From Bifidobacterium ruminantium DSM 6489 (lineage in GTDB: Bacteria > Actinomycetota > Actinomycetes > Actinomycetales > Bifidobacteriaceae): DNA of 64,000 nt. The translations under genes and the position numbers were made by a program. Below the pieces are notes generated by a model. It saw nothing but the letters and a program-made list of their open reading frames with translations. It was not told the origin of the DNA and did no database searches. Location of the stretch: contig NZ_JDTK01000009.1 of NCBI RefSeq assembly GCF_000770925.1, positions 1 through 64,000 of the forward strand, in the 5' to 3' direction. Numbering within the stretch: position 1 is the stretch's first letter; every line of letters starts with the position of its first letter. Positions 49,940 to 59,057 of this stretch are shown piece after piece.

Positions 49940-52696
49940 ATGACAACTGAAAACGAACAGATCACGCCTGCGGACGCGGCTATCGTCTCGTCCGGCACCG
50001 GCACCAAGGGCCCTGAGGAGCGTGATCTTCCCGTATCCCTCAAAGAGGAAATGGATCTGTGTCTGCAGATTCTTCGCGAGGTGCTCGGTGAGTTCGATGA
50101 AAACCTGCTGGCCAAGTTCGATGAAGTGCGCGAACACGCGCTGAAGGCCAGTGACGAACGTTTCTCCGGCATTCTTTCGGATACGAATCCCGACCAGGAC
50201 GACCTGCAGAAGGTGGTCGACATCGTCGACAAGATGGATGTCCACGACGCCCAACTGCTGGCTCGCGCCTTCACCACCTACTTCCATCTGGCCAACCTGT
50301 GCGAGGAGAACTACCGCGTCTCCGTGCTGCACCAGCGCGAGGCCGCCGTGGATGAGGATCAGGCCGTCGATCCGGTGAACGAAATGACCTGCGCCTACCA
50401 CCAGCTCATCAACGAGATGGGTCCGGCCAGGGCCAAGGAGCTGCTCGACCAGCTCGAGTTCCATCCGGTGTTCACCGCGCATCCGACCGAAGCCCGCCGT
50501 AAGGCCGTGGAAGGCAAGATTCGCCGTATCTCCCAGCTGCTCGAAGCGCATAAGCTGCTCGGTGGCTCGGACAAGAAGGAAAACTCCCGTCGTCTCTTCA
50601 ACGAGATCGACGCCCTGTTCCGCACCTCTCCGATCGCGCTGAAGAAGCCGACTCCTGTCGAGGAAGCCGACACCATTCTTGACATTTTCGACAACACGCT
50701 GTTCTACACCATTCCGCAGGTCTACCGTCGTTTCGACGACTGGGTCCTCGGAGACAAGGCCGGCCTCGTGCCGCCGGTGTGCCCGGCGTTCTTCCATCCG
50801 GGAAGCTGGATTGGTTCCGACCGTGACGGCAACCCGAACGTCACCGCCAAGGTGAGCCGCCAGGTGGCCCGCAAGTTCAGCGACCATGTGCTGGGCGCGC
50901 TGGAGATCGAAACCCGCCGCGTCGGCAAGAACCTGACGATGGAGGCCGAGACCACCCCGCCGAGCGCCGAGCTCAAGTCCCTGTGGAACCACCAGAAGGA
51001 AATGAGCGAGCGTCTGACCGACAAGGCCGCGCTGATCTCCACCAAGGAGCTGCACCGCGCCGTCATGCTGGTCATGGCCGATCGTCTGAAGGCCACCATC
51101 GAACGCGACGCCGATCTGATGTACCATTCCTGCGACGATTTCATCGCCGATCTGAAGGTGGTGCAGCGTTCCCTCGCCGAGGCCAACGCCAAGCGTTCAG
51201 CCTACGGCCCGCTGCAGGACCTCATCTGGCAGGCTGAGACCTTCGGCTTCCACATGGTCGAGATGGAGTTCCGTCAGCACTCCGTCGTGCATTCCCGCGC
51301 TCTGGAGGACATCCGCGAGCATGGTCTGCACGGTGAGCGCGGCGAACTGCAGCCGATGACCCACGAGGTGCTCGACACCTTCCGTGCGCTCGGCGCCATC
51401 CAAAAGCGCAACGGCATCAAGGCCGCACGCCGCTACATCATCTCCTTCACCAAGAGCGCCCAGAACATCAAGGATGTGTACGAGCTGAACCGTCTGGCGT
51501 TCGCCCATCCGGAGGATGTGCCGACCATCGACGTGATCCCGCTGTTCGAACAGCTCGAGGATCTGCAGAACTCGGTGGACGTGCTCGAAGACATGATCAA
51601 GATTCCGGAAGTGCAGGCTCGTCTGAAGGCCACCGGCGGCAAGCTCGAGGTCATGCTCGGCTACTCCGATTCCTCGAAGGACGCCGGCCCGACCTCCGCC
51701 ACCCTGGCTCTGCATTCCGCTCAGGAGCGCATCGCCAAGTGGGCCGAATCGCACAACATCGACCTGACCCTGTTCCATGGCCGCGGCGGCGCCGTCGGTC
51801 GCGGCGGCGGCCCGGCCAACCGTGCGGTGCTCGCGCAGCCGGTCGGTTCCGTCAAGTGCCGCTTCAAGCTCACGGAGCAGGGCGAGGTCATCTTCGCCCG
51901 CTATGGCAACCCGGCGCTGGCCATCCGCCACGTGGAGTCCGTCGCGGCCGCCACGCTGCTGCAGTCCGCGCCGAGCGTTGAGAAGCGCAACACGGACATG
52001 ACCAAGAAGTACGCCGACATGGCCAGCAAGCTCGACGAAGCCGCCCACGAGCGCTTCCTCGACCTGCTGAACACCGACGGCTTCGCACCGTGGTTCTCCA
52101 CCGTCACGCCGCTGACCGAAATCGGTCTGCTGCCGATCGGCTCCCGCCCGGCGAAGCGCGGCCTCGGCGCCAAGTCGCTCGACGATCTGCGCACGATTCC
52201 GTGGATCTTCTCCTGGGCACAGGCCCGCATCAACCTGGCCGCATGGTATGGTCTCGGCACCGCATGCGAGAAGTTCGGCGACCTCGCCACCCTGCGTCAG
52301 GCATATGAGGAATGGCCGCTGTTCTCCACGTTCATCGACAATATCGAGATGTCGCTGGCCAAGACCGACGAGCGCATCGCCAAGATGTACCTCGCCCTCG
52401 GCGACCGTGAGGATCTCAACAAGAAGGTTCTCGACGAGATGGAGCTCACCCGCAAGTGGGTGCTCAAGATCGTCGGCGACGAATGGCCGCTGCAGCACCG
52501 CCACGTGCTCGGACAGGCCATCCGCATCCGCTCGCCGTATGTGGACGCACTGTCCGTCACCCAGGTGCTCGCCCTTGGCTCGCTACGCAAGCGCGTGGAC
52601 AAGGAAGAGCTCACCCACGGTCAGAAGGAGAATTACACCTATCTGATCCTGTGCACCGTTTCGGGTGTTGCTGCAGGTCTGCAGAACACGGGCTGA
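49940..52696 (+). CDS. ppc: Phosphoenolpyruvate carboxylase
   Basis: The 918-residue enzyme has HPTEARR with the catalytic His (about residue 178), VMLGYSDSSKDAGPTSATLALHSAQ, and the Gly-rich FHGRGGAVGRGGGP loop, ending in the family's C-terminal GLQNTG. It carboxylates PEP to oxaloacetate, the anaplerotic step that bifidobacteria use to feed aspartate and glutamate families. GGAGAAGGAGG precedes the ATG. A 71-bp part of its 3' region is repeated at 54320-54390. Confidence 0.97.
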   Translation: MTTENEQITPADAAIVSSGTGTKGPEERDLPVSLKEEMDLCLQILREVLGEFDENLLAKFDEVREHALKASDERFSGILSDTNPDQDDLQKVVDIVDKMDVHDAQLLARAFTTYFHLANLCEENYRVSVLHQREAAVDEDQAVDPVNEMTCAYHQLINEMGPARAKELLDQLEFHPVFTAHPTEARRKAVEGKIRRISQLLEAHKLLGGSDKKENSRRLFNEIDALFRTSPIALKKPTPVEEADTILDIFDNTLFYTIPQVYRRFDDWVLGDKAGLVPPVCPAFFHPGSWIGSDRDGNPNVTAKVSRQVARKFSDHVLGALEIETRRVGKNLTMEAETTPPSAELKSLWNHQKEMSERLTDKAALISTKELHRAVMLVMADRLKATIERDADLMYHSCDDFIADLKVVQRSLAEANAKRSAYGPLQDLIWQAETFGFHMVEMEFRQHSVVHSRALEDIREHGLHGERGELQPMTHEVLDTFRALGAIQKRNGIKAARRYIISFTKSAQNIKDVYELNRLAFAHPEDVPTIDVIPLFEQLEDLQNSVDVLEDMIKIPEVQARLKATGGKLEVMLGYSDSSKDAGPTSATLALHSAQERIAKWAESHNIDLTLFHGRGGAVGRGGGPANRAVLAQPVGSVKCRFKLTEQGEVIFARYGNPALAIRHVESVAAATLLQSAPSVEKRNTDMTKKYADMASKLDEAAHERFLDLLNTDGFAPWFSTVTPLTEIGLLPIGSRPAKRGLGAKSLDDLRTIPWIFSWAQARINLAAWYGLGTACEKFGDLATLRQAYEEWPLFSTFIDNIEMSLAKTDERIAKMYLALGDREDLNKKVLDEMELTRKWVLKIVGDEWPLQHRHVLGQAIRIRSPYVDALSVTQVLALGSLRKRVDKEELTHGQKENYTYLILCTVSGVAAGLQNTG

Positions 52697-52714
52697 TTTT
52701 CAGCTGATTAACGA

Positions 52715-52770
52715 TAACGCGAACGGGGAGGTCCGTGCCGGCGAACGGCGCGGCCTCCCCGTTCGCGTTA
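52715..52770 (+). terminator. Terminator of ppc
   Basis: A 17-bp perfect stem (TAACGCGAACGGGGAGG and complement) with a 22-nt loop. Confidence 0.8.
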
Positions 52771-52804
52771 TGCTTCAAAATCGCAGAATGCTTTACGGGA
52801 GATT

Positions 52805-54212
52805 TCAGACACAGGCAGTTCCGAAAAGGTCAATTCCATCCTCATCGAACGTCTTGAGCAGACGACGCAGCAGGAAAGTAGTGAAATACGGGGCTGTGAA
52901 GATGCCATTACTGCTGCCGATGTTGCCCGCTGTCAGTTTGATGCCGAACCGGATGTCCGGATATGAATCCGATGCAATCAGCGTACGCAACGATTTTGCG
53001 GTACCGTTCTTCGGTTTTACTTCAACAGGAATGAGTGCGTCACGTGACCTTACGAAGAAATCCTCCTCCAAGGTGGAGTTTTCCCTCTTGTAGTAATAGA
53101 GATCGTAACCGGCCTTGCGCAAAGCCTCTCCGACCACGCTCTCGTACAAGGCACCCTTGTATACGCCAAGGTTCCGGTTAGCGCGAAAATCGTCGCTGGC
53201 CTCGTCGTCCAGCATGGAGACGAACAGTCCCGTGTCGGCGAAGTACATCTTGAACTTGTTCTCGTCGTAGTTGCCGCGCAAAGGCAATTCGGGGAACGAC
53301 AGGCAATGACACACGTTTACAATTCCGGCTGTTTCCAGCCATTCCACGCATCCGCGGTAGTCCTTAAAGCGCGCTCCTTTGGCAACTTTGCTGATCTGGA
53401 ACTTCTTGTTCTCCTTTGCCAACTGAACCGGAATATGCCTGAACACATTGAGTATCCGCGCCCGATCCATGCCATCCGCGTATTTCTGGATGTCCTCCTC
53501 GTAGTCCAGAACCAGCTGACGCTGCATGTTCAAGGTGCCTTCGAAGGTACCGCGTTCAATGTAGGAAGAAACAACCTCAGGCATGCCGCCGATGGTGCAG
53601 TAGTCAAGGAACAACGAGGTGAATGCGCCCATCTCGATCTGAGAAAAAGGCCTCAACGAGGCCAAATGACCGAACATGGATTCGACGGTATCGCTGTCAT
53701 ATCCCTTGGCCCACAGGAACTCCTCGAAGTCAAGCGAATGCATCTTAGTCGGTCTTGTACCCGACGCTATTGCTTTCAATAGTCCTATAGCTGATTCCTA
53801 GCATGGATCCACTGCAGATGACATCAAACCGTCCATCCTGCCTGAAGAACTTCAACGTCGTGGCGATGTCCGGATGATCCTGGATCTCATCGAAGAAAAT
53901 AAGCGTCTCATGGGGAATGAAGCACAGTGTCGGATCAAGCAGCGACATGCTCTTCACCACTTCGTCGACGGAATATCCATTCTGCGTAATCGCACGGTAT
54001 TTAGGATTCTCCACAAAATTGATCTCGACGACACTGCGGTAATTGGCGGATGCGAAATGCCTGATGGCGGCTGTTTTACCGACCTGCCTCGATCCCTTGA
54101 CGATGAGTGGCTTGCGATTGCTGTCGGCTTTCCAATCCAAGAGAAACCGGTCGATCTTCCTGCGCAGGTACACTGTTCCCTTAGCTCCTTCCAAAACATT
54201 CAACGCTCTCAT
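52805..54212 (-). pseudogene. AAA ATPase with DUF4143 domain, frameshifted
   Basis: The first part (53745-54212) has Walker A KGSRQVGKTAAI and Walker B LIFFDEIQD. The second (from 53780 down to 52805) is the DUF4143 domain with a PD-(D/E)xK-like ending (ALIPVEVKPKNGTAKSLRTLI). The frames join if one T is removed near 53749-53751: GYKTD then KMHSLDFEEFLWAKGY, exactly the family consensus region. So a single-base insertion broke an otherwise full-length gene of about 470 codons. These ATPases are common accessory genes of unclear role. Confidence 0.88.
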
Positions 54213-54223
54213 TCCACATTTTC

Positions 54224-54299
54224 ATGAGTGAGTTTTATTGTTACTACAACATTTTATGAGGGAGATTTTGACTTATATTCACATTTTATGAGGGAGATT
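54224..54299. repeat. Direct repeats upstream of the DUF4143 gene
   Basis: ATTTTATGAGGGAGATT occurs at 54251-54267 and 54283-54299, with a degenerate copy ATTTTCATGAGTGAGTT at 54222-54238, at spacings of about 29 and 32 bp. They sit in the promoter region of the ATPase gene and may be operator sites. Confidence 0.65.
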
Positions 54300-54319
54300 C
54301 TCTAATCCATTATCATATG

Positions 54320-54390
54320 CGCAAGCGCGTGGACAAGGAAGAGCTCACCCACGGTCAGAAGGAGAATTACACCTATCCGATCCTATGCTT
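54320..54390 (+). repeat. Duplicate of the ppc 3' region
   Basis: About 71 bp match 52586-52656 inside ppc with two or three differences (KRVDKEELTHGQKENYTY codons), then similarity stops abruptly before the ppc stop codon. The DUF4143 gene lies between the two copies. Confidence 0.9.
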
Positions 54391-54492
54391 CTTTCTTTCG
54401 ACCTATGTTCGAGCATCGTAGGCGCCTGGCACGGGGTTGCCACAGGCTACATTGGAAAGCAACGCAAGACCAATAGAAAGGGGTTCACGACG

Positions 54493-55497
54493 ATGAAATG
54501 CGCGTTCTGCCATACCGAAAACGCCGATGGGACGCGTTTCTGCTTCTCATGCGGAAAACCGATGGTGCCATTACCTTCCGGCGCTTCCCCCGCATCGTCT
54601 GCGAATCAACCTTCTATCCAGCCTGTCAGCCAGCCTTCCAACCCATCCACGCCCAATCCCGCGTCCCCTGACGTTCCGCCCATGCCAAACGCCCAGCCGC
54701 CGATGCCGACCACGCCTCCCCCGCTGCCCGCGTCGGCAACAGGAAAGGCGGCTGGCGCAGCAATGTCGAAGAAGGCGATAGCGGCCATCGTGGCGGCCGT
54801 GCTGGTCGGCGCCACCGGAGCAGGAGTGGTCATCAGCTTCGCAGCAGGCGCATGGGGGCGCAATGACAAGCCAGCGGCGGCACAAACGGCCGATGACAAG
54901 GCATCGAAGAAAACGGCGAAAACGGATGCCGACAAATCGGACGCGTCCAAGAAAAAGCAGAACGACGAATCCACGGAAAAGCAGAATACCGAATCGAAGA
55001 AAAACGAGCGTCCGACGTTGAGGGACACCGCGAAATACCACGTGAGCGCGCAATCGTATGAATTCGACCTGCCTGCATACTGGCGGGACCGCGTCACCGT
55101 GCAGGTGGATGGCGACGATGTGACCATCCTGTCGAAATCCTATCCGGATACCGACAATCCGGTGTGCTCCATCAGAGTAGAGGAAGGATCCCAGCCGCGG
55201 GACGTCGGAGACGTTTCTTTTTCCGTCGTGGGATATGTGACGCTGGGCGACAGCCATGCGGAGGTGTGGGCCCATCGTTATCCGGTTATTTCCGCCATGG
55301 GCAGAGCCTCTGGAGAATCGGACCTGAAATCCGACGCGGAATGCACGGAGCTGACCGACCTGCAGTCCGGAGGCACGCTGGATTTCGCCACATCCCGCAG
55401 CACCATCAACGACGACGGTTCCAGCTCGGACAACTCCGCATTTACCATCGACAACTGGCTGAAAGACAATCTCGTGTCGGCCATCCGTGCGAAATGA
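54493..55497 (+). CDS. Zinc-ribbon, Pro-rich, single-pass membrane protein
   Basis: The 334-residue protein has an N-terminal zinc ribbon (CAFCHTENADGTRFCFSCGKP, two CxxC pairs), a Pro/Ser-rich linker, one membrane helix (AIAAIVAAVLVGATGAGVVISFAAGA, about 100-120), a Lys/Asp/Ser-rich spacer, and an external domain with two separated Cys. Such zinc-ribbon membrane proteins are frequent in bifidobacteria and of unknown function. AAAGGGG lies 9 nt before the ATG. Confidence 0.8.
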   Translation: MKCAFCHTENADGTRFCFSCGKPMVPLPSGASPASSANQPSIQPVSQPSNPSTPNPASPDVPPMPNAQPPMPTTPPPLPASATGKAAGAAMSKKAIAAIVAAVLVGATGAGVVISFAAGAWGRNDKPAAAQTADDKASKKTAKTDADKSDASKKKQNDESTEKQNTESKKNERPTLRDTAKYHVSAQSYEFDLPAYWRDRVTVQVDGDDVTILSKSYPDTDNPVCSIRVEEGSQPRDVGDVSFSVVGYVTLGDSHAEVWAHRYPVISAMGRASGESDLKSDAECTELTDLQSGGTLDFATSRSTINDDGSSSDNSAFTIDNWLKDNLVSAIRAK

Positions 55498-55608
55498 TGG
55501 GTGGAATGGCGACTGAAATAACAACCGGTACGATCCGCGAATGACTCTGCAGGCGAAATCGTAGGCAGCCCCATCCATATGATGTGAATAGCCGAACAAG
55601 GGAGCGAC

Positions 55609-56310
55609 ATGACAGACGATGACGAACTGTTTGTGAACCAGGACGAGGTCGAGGGCACCGCAAGCGGCGTATGGAGCCGTATGCTGGCCGGCAATCGCAG
55701 ATTCGCGGAAGGCAAGCCGGAACATCCGAACCGTGGCGTGGAAGCCCGGGAAGCGGCCATCGACATGCACGATCCGGATGCGGCCGTGCTGAGCTGCTCC
55801 GACGCGCGCGTCAGCCCCGACATCATCTTCGATTCGGGCATCGGCGACCTGTTCACCGTGCGCACGGCCGGACAGGTCATCGACGACGCCGTGATCGCCA
55901 GTTTGGAATACGCGGTGGATGTGCTTGGCGTGCGACTTCTGGTGGTGCTTGGGCACCAGAATTGCGGTGCGATCAAGCAGGCGAGCAAGGAATACGAGGC
56001 GCTGCTTCACGAGCTGACGGCCGACGCGGAGGATTCACTGATGGCGGCCGACAGCATCGCCGATCTCGACGAGCGCATTCTCAACGCGGAATCATTGATG
56101 CTGCGCACCGTCGGCTTGTCGATTTGGCAGGCGCATGAATCGGAGCTCGAATCGGCGGAGGATTTCGAACGCGTGCATATCGCGCGCACCATCGAAGAGC
56201 TGGTGGATCGTTCCGACGTGATCCGCAAGGCGTTGGCCGAAGACCGGCTGATGATCACCGGCGCGCGTTACCAGCTTGATTCCGGCAAGGTCGAGGTTCT
56301 GAGCTTCTGA
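55609..56310 (+). CDS. Beta-class carbonic anhydrase
   Basis: The 233-residue enzyme has zinc ligands Cys63 (CSDARV, with Asp65 and Arg67), His116 and Cys119 (GHQNCGA), and VRTAGQVIDD. It hydrates CO2 to bicarbonate, which ppc consumes; the adjacency to ppc (2.9 kb away) may be meaningful since bifidobacteria need CO2. GGGAG precedes the ATG. Confidence 0.95.
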   Translation: MTDDDELFVNQDEVEGTASGVWSRMLAGNRRFAEGKPEHPNRGVEAREAAIDMHDPDAAVLSCSDARVSPDIIFDSGIGDLFTVRTAGQVIDDAVIASLEYAVDVLGVRLLVVLGHQNCGAIKQASKEYEALLHELTADAEDSLMAADSIADLDERILNAESLMLRTVGLSIWQAHESELESAEDFERVHIARTIEELVDRSDVIRKALAEDRLMITGARYQLDSGKVEVLSF

Positions 56311-56412
56311 CGGTCGGCAGGCTGCGACGAACGACAGATCCGCACGTCACCCGCCGACAATAGACTAGGGTGCATTCAGAGAAGAAGAAGCCACTCTAGA
56401 AGGGGTTCTCAT

Positions 56413-58977
56413 ATGACCGCCCGACTTATCGTCACAGCGGAAGGCCGTAACTACCAGATAGATCCCAACCGCATCACCTCGATCGGACGCAGCGTCGACT
56501 GCGATGTGGTGCTGCGGGATCCGAAGGTCTCCCACCACCACGCACGGCTCAGCTACTCCCATCAGGGATGGATGCTGGAGGATCTGAACAGCACCAACGG
56601 ACTGATCAGCCAGGGCATACGCGTGACGACGCTGAACATTACATCCTCCGTGGATGTGACCCTCAGCAGCAGCACCACGCTTCATTTCGAGCTGCAGCCG
56701 GAGCAGAACCGGGGAATCCTTCCCCCTACGCCTCCCACGCCACCGGCATCGCACACATCGGCGCCCCACACATCGGAGACGATGAAAGCCACGCCCGCGC
56801 CGGTATCATTGCCACCGCGCCCGGCACCGACGCCAACAGTCACGCCCTCACCTTCGCCGGCCCCATCGCCCACGCCGGCCCCATCGCCCGCACCCACACA
56901 ACCCCCAGCACCGGCGCCAACCATCAATCGCACGCCGACGCCAGACAGCACGACGCTCGCCGCACGGAACAACGAACAGACCATGCTGGCCGGCAAAATC
57001 CCGGACGGCAAGCGCCGAGCATCCGCCCCGCCCAAAGGCAAAGTCAAAGGATTCTTCGACCCCTCAGCCACGCAGTCGGGCATCATCGGCCGCTCGCCGA
57101 ACTGCGTAATCACCATCAACGACGTCCTCGCATCCCGACGCCACTGCCAGGTGGAGGCCACGCCGAACGGCATCCTGCTCACCGATCTCGGATCCGTCAA
57201 CGGAACCTACGTCAACGGCCGCCGCGTGGCGAAGGTCTGGCTTGTGGAAGACGACGTGGTCTCCATCGGAAACACCGATCTCATCGTGCACGACGGCATT
57301 CTGCAGGACCGCTCCCCCTACGCTCTGGAACAGGCCGTCATCGCGGAAGACATCGGACTGACCGTCAAAGGCGGAGCCAAACTGCTGCACGGCATCGACG
57401 CAGTATTCGCCAAAGGCACCCTGACCGCGGTCATCGGTCCTTCCGGCGCAGGCAAATCGACCTTCACCTCCATTGTGGCAGGCCTCAACGAGCCGACCGA
57501 AGGTCACGTGTTCTTCGATGGCTACGACGTGCACGACAATATCGAATTGCTGCGATCCCGCATCGGCTTCGTGCCGCAGGACGACGTCGTGCATCGCAAG
57601 CTCACCGTCGACGCGGCGCTCGAATACGCGGCACGGCTGCGTCTGCCGAATTCCTCGAAAGCGGAACGCCGCGAAATCATCGACAACGTGCTGGAGGAAC
57701 TGGAGCTGACGGAACGTCGCAAGAATCGCATCGACCACTTGTCGGGCGGCCAGCGCAAACGCGTCTCCACCGCCATCGAACTGCTGACAGGCCCGGAGTT
57801 GCTCATCCTCGACGAGCCCACGTCCGGCCTCGACCCGGCCCTCGACCTGACCGTGATGAACATGCTGCGCAAGCTCGCCGACGCGGGCCGAATCGTTCTC
57901 GTCGTCACCCATTCGCTCTCATACGTCAACGACCTGTGCGACAACGTGCTCATGCTCGCCCCCGGCGGATACCCGTCGTTCTTCGGCACCACCAGCGAGC
58001 TTGAGCAGGCATTCCCCGGCAAACGCTGGGCGAACATCTTCACCGAGGTGACGGAGAATCCGCGCGAATCCCATTCCATCACCAAGCCGAAGGAGCTCAC
58101 CGAACACGCCAAAAGCGTGGGCGCGCACCACACCGGACATGAGAAGCCTGCGAAGACCTTCCGCATACGGCAGACGCTGACGTTGATGACGCGTCAGCTT
58201 CATCTGGTGATCGCCGACCCGGGATTATTGGTTTTCCTGATTCTGCTGCCGATTCTGCTCGGTCTACTTTCGATGGTCGTACCTGGTTCGAAGGGCTTCG
58301 GAAAGCCCGGCACCGATGCGATGACCGAGCCAAGCCAGCTGCTGGTGCTGGTGATCCTCGGCGTCTGCTTCATGGGTTCGGCGCTATCCGTGCGCGATAT
58401 CGTCGCGGAACGGCCGATTTACAATCGCGAGCGCGCCGTCGGTCTGTCGCCGACGTCGTACACCTTGTCGAAATTGCTGGTACTCGGACTGGAGACCCTG
58501 TTGCAGTCCTGCATCCTCGTCACCGCCGTGATCATCGGCAAACCGAAACCGGACGAGGGCGTGCTCACCGACAACGGCATACTAGAGTTGATCGTCATCG
58601 TGTGGCTTACTGCATGGGCTTCCGGCATGCTGGGCGCGGTCGGTTCCGCCTTGGTACGTTCCAGCGAGCAGACCATGCCGCTTTTGGTGGTGTTGGTCAT
58701 GGCGCAGCTGGTGTTCAGCGGTGGCATGATTCCGGTCACGGGCCGTGATGGCCTGGATGAGGTCAGCCGTGTGTTTCCGGGACGTTGGGGCTTCGCCGCG
58801 GCGGCTTCGGACATCGACCTCAACAAGCTGGTTCCCACTTTGAAGAAGGATGATTTGTGGGCGCACACCACGGATCAGTGGTGGACCGACATTGCGGTGA
58901 TGGCCGGCATGGTCGTCTTTCTTGCGATTGTGCTGCGCGTCTGCGTCAGCAATGCCGTCGCCAAGCATATGAAGTAG
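56413..58977 (+). CDS. FHA-FHA-ABC transporter fusion (Rv1747-like)
   Basis: The 854-residue protein joins a first FHA domain (residues 15-90; GRSVDCDVVLRDPKVSHHHARL), an 85-residue Pro/Thr/Ala linker, a second FHA domain (205-290; GRSPNCVITINDVLASRRHCQV), an ABC ATPase (Walker A GPSGAGKST near 343, LSGGQRKR, LLILDEPTSGLDP) and an ABC-2 membrane domain with six helices (600-850). It resembles mycobacterial Rv1747, an exporter regulated by Ser/Thr kinase phosphorylation read by its FHA domains. PknA/PknB encoded at 31-34 kb are likely regulators. Confidence 0.93.
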   Translation: MTARLIVTAEGRNYQIDPNRITSIGRSVDCDVVLRDPKVSHHHARLSYSHQGWMLEDLNSTNGLISQGIRVTTLNITSSVDVTLSSSTTLHFELQPEQNRGILPPTPPTPPASHTSAPHTSETMKATPAPVSLPPRPAPTPTVTPSPSPAPSPTPAPSPAPTQPPAPAPTINRTPTPDSTTLAARNNEQTMLAGKIPDGKRRASAPPKGKVKGFFDPSATQSGIIGRSPNCVITINDVLASRRHCQVEATPNGILLTDLGSVNGTYVNGRRVAKVWLVEDDVVSIGNTDLIVHDGILQDRSPYALEQAVIAEDIGLTVKGGAKLLHGIDAVFAKGTLTAVIGPSGAGKSTFTSIVAGLNEPTEGHVFFDGYDVHDNIELLRSRIGFVPQDDVVHRKLTVDAALEYAARLRLPNSSKAERREIIDNVLEELELTERRKNRIDHLSGGQRKRVSTAIELLTGPELLILDEPTSGLDPALDLTVMNMLRKLADAGRIVLVVTHSLSYVNDLCDNVLMLAPGGYPSFFGTTSELEQAFPGKRWANIFTEVTENPRESHSITKPKELTEHAKSVGAHHTGHEKPAKTFRIRQTLTLMTRQLHLVIADPGLLVFLILLPILLGLLSMVVPGSKGFGKPGTDAMTEPSQLLVLVILGVCFMGSALSVRDIVAERPIYNRERAVGLSPTSYTLSKLLVLGLETLLQSCILVTAVIIGKPKPDEGVLTDNGILELIVIVWLTAWASGMLGAVGSALVRSSEQTMPLLVVLVMAQLVFSGGMIPVTGRDGLDEVSRVFPGRWGFAAAASDIDLNKLVPTLKKDDLWAHTTDQWWTDIAVMAGMVVFLAIVLRVCVSNAVAKHMK

Positions 58978-59057
58978 TTCCGCGAAAGCAGCTCCGCGTC
59001 GGTCTTCCCCCGCAGCCGCTCCCCCGCTTTGACATGCCGTTGCTTTAGATTGGAACC

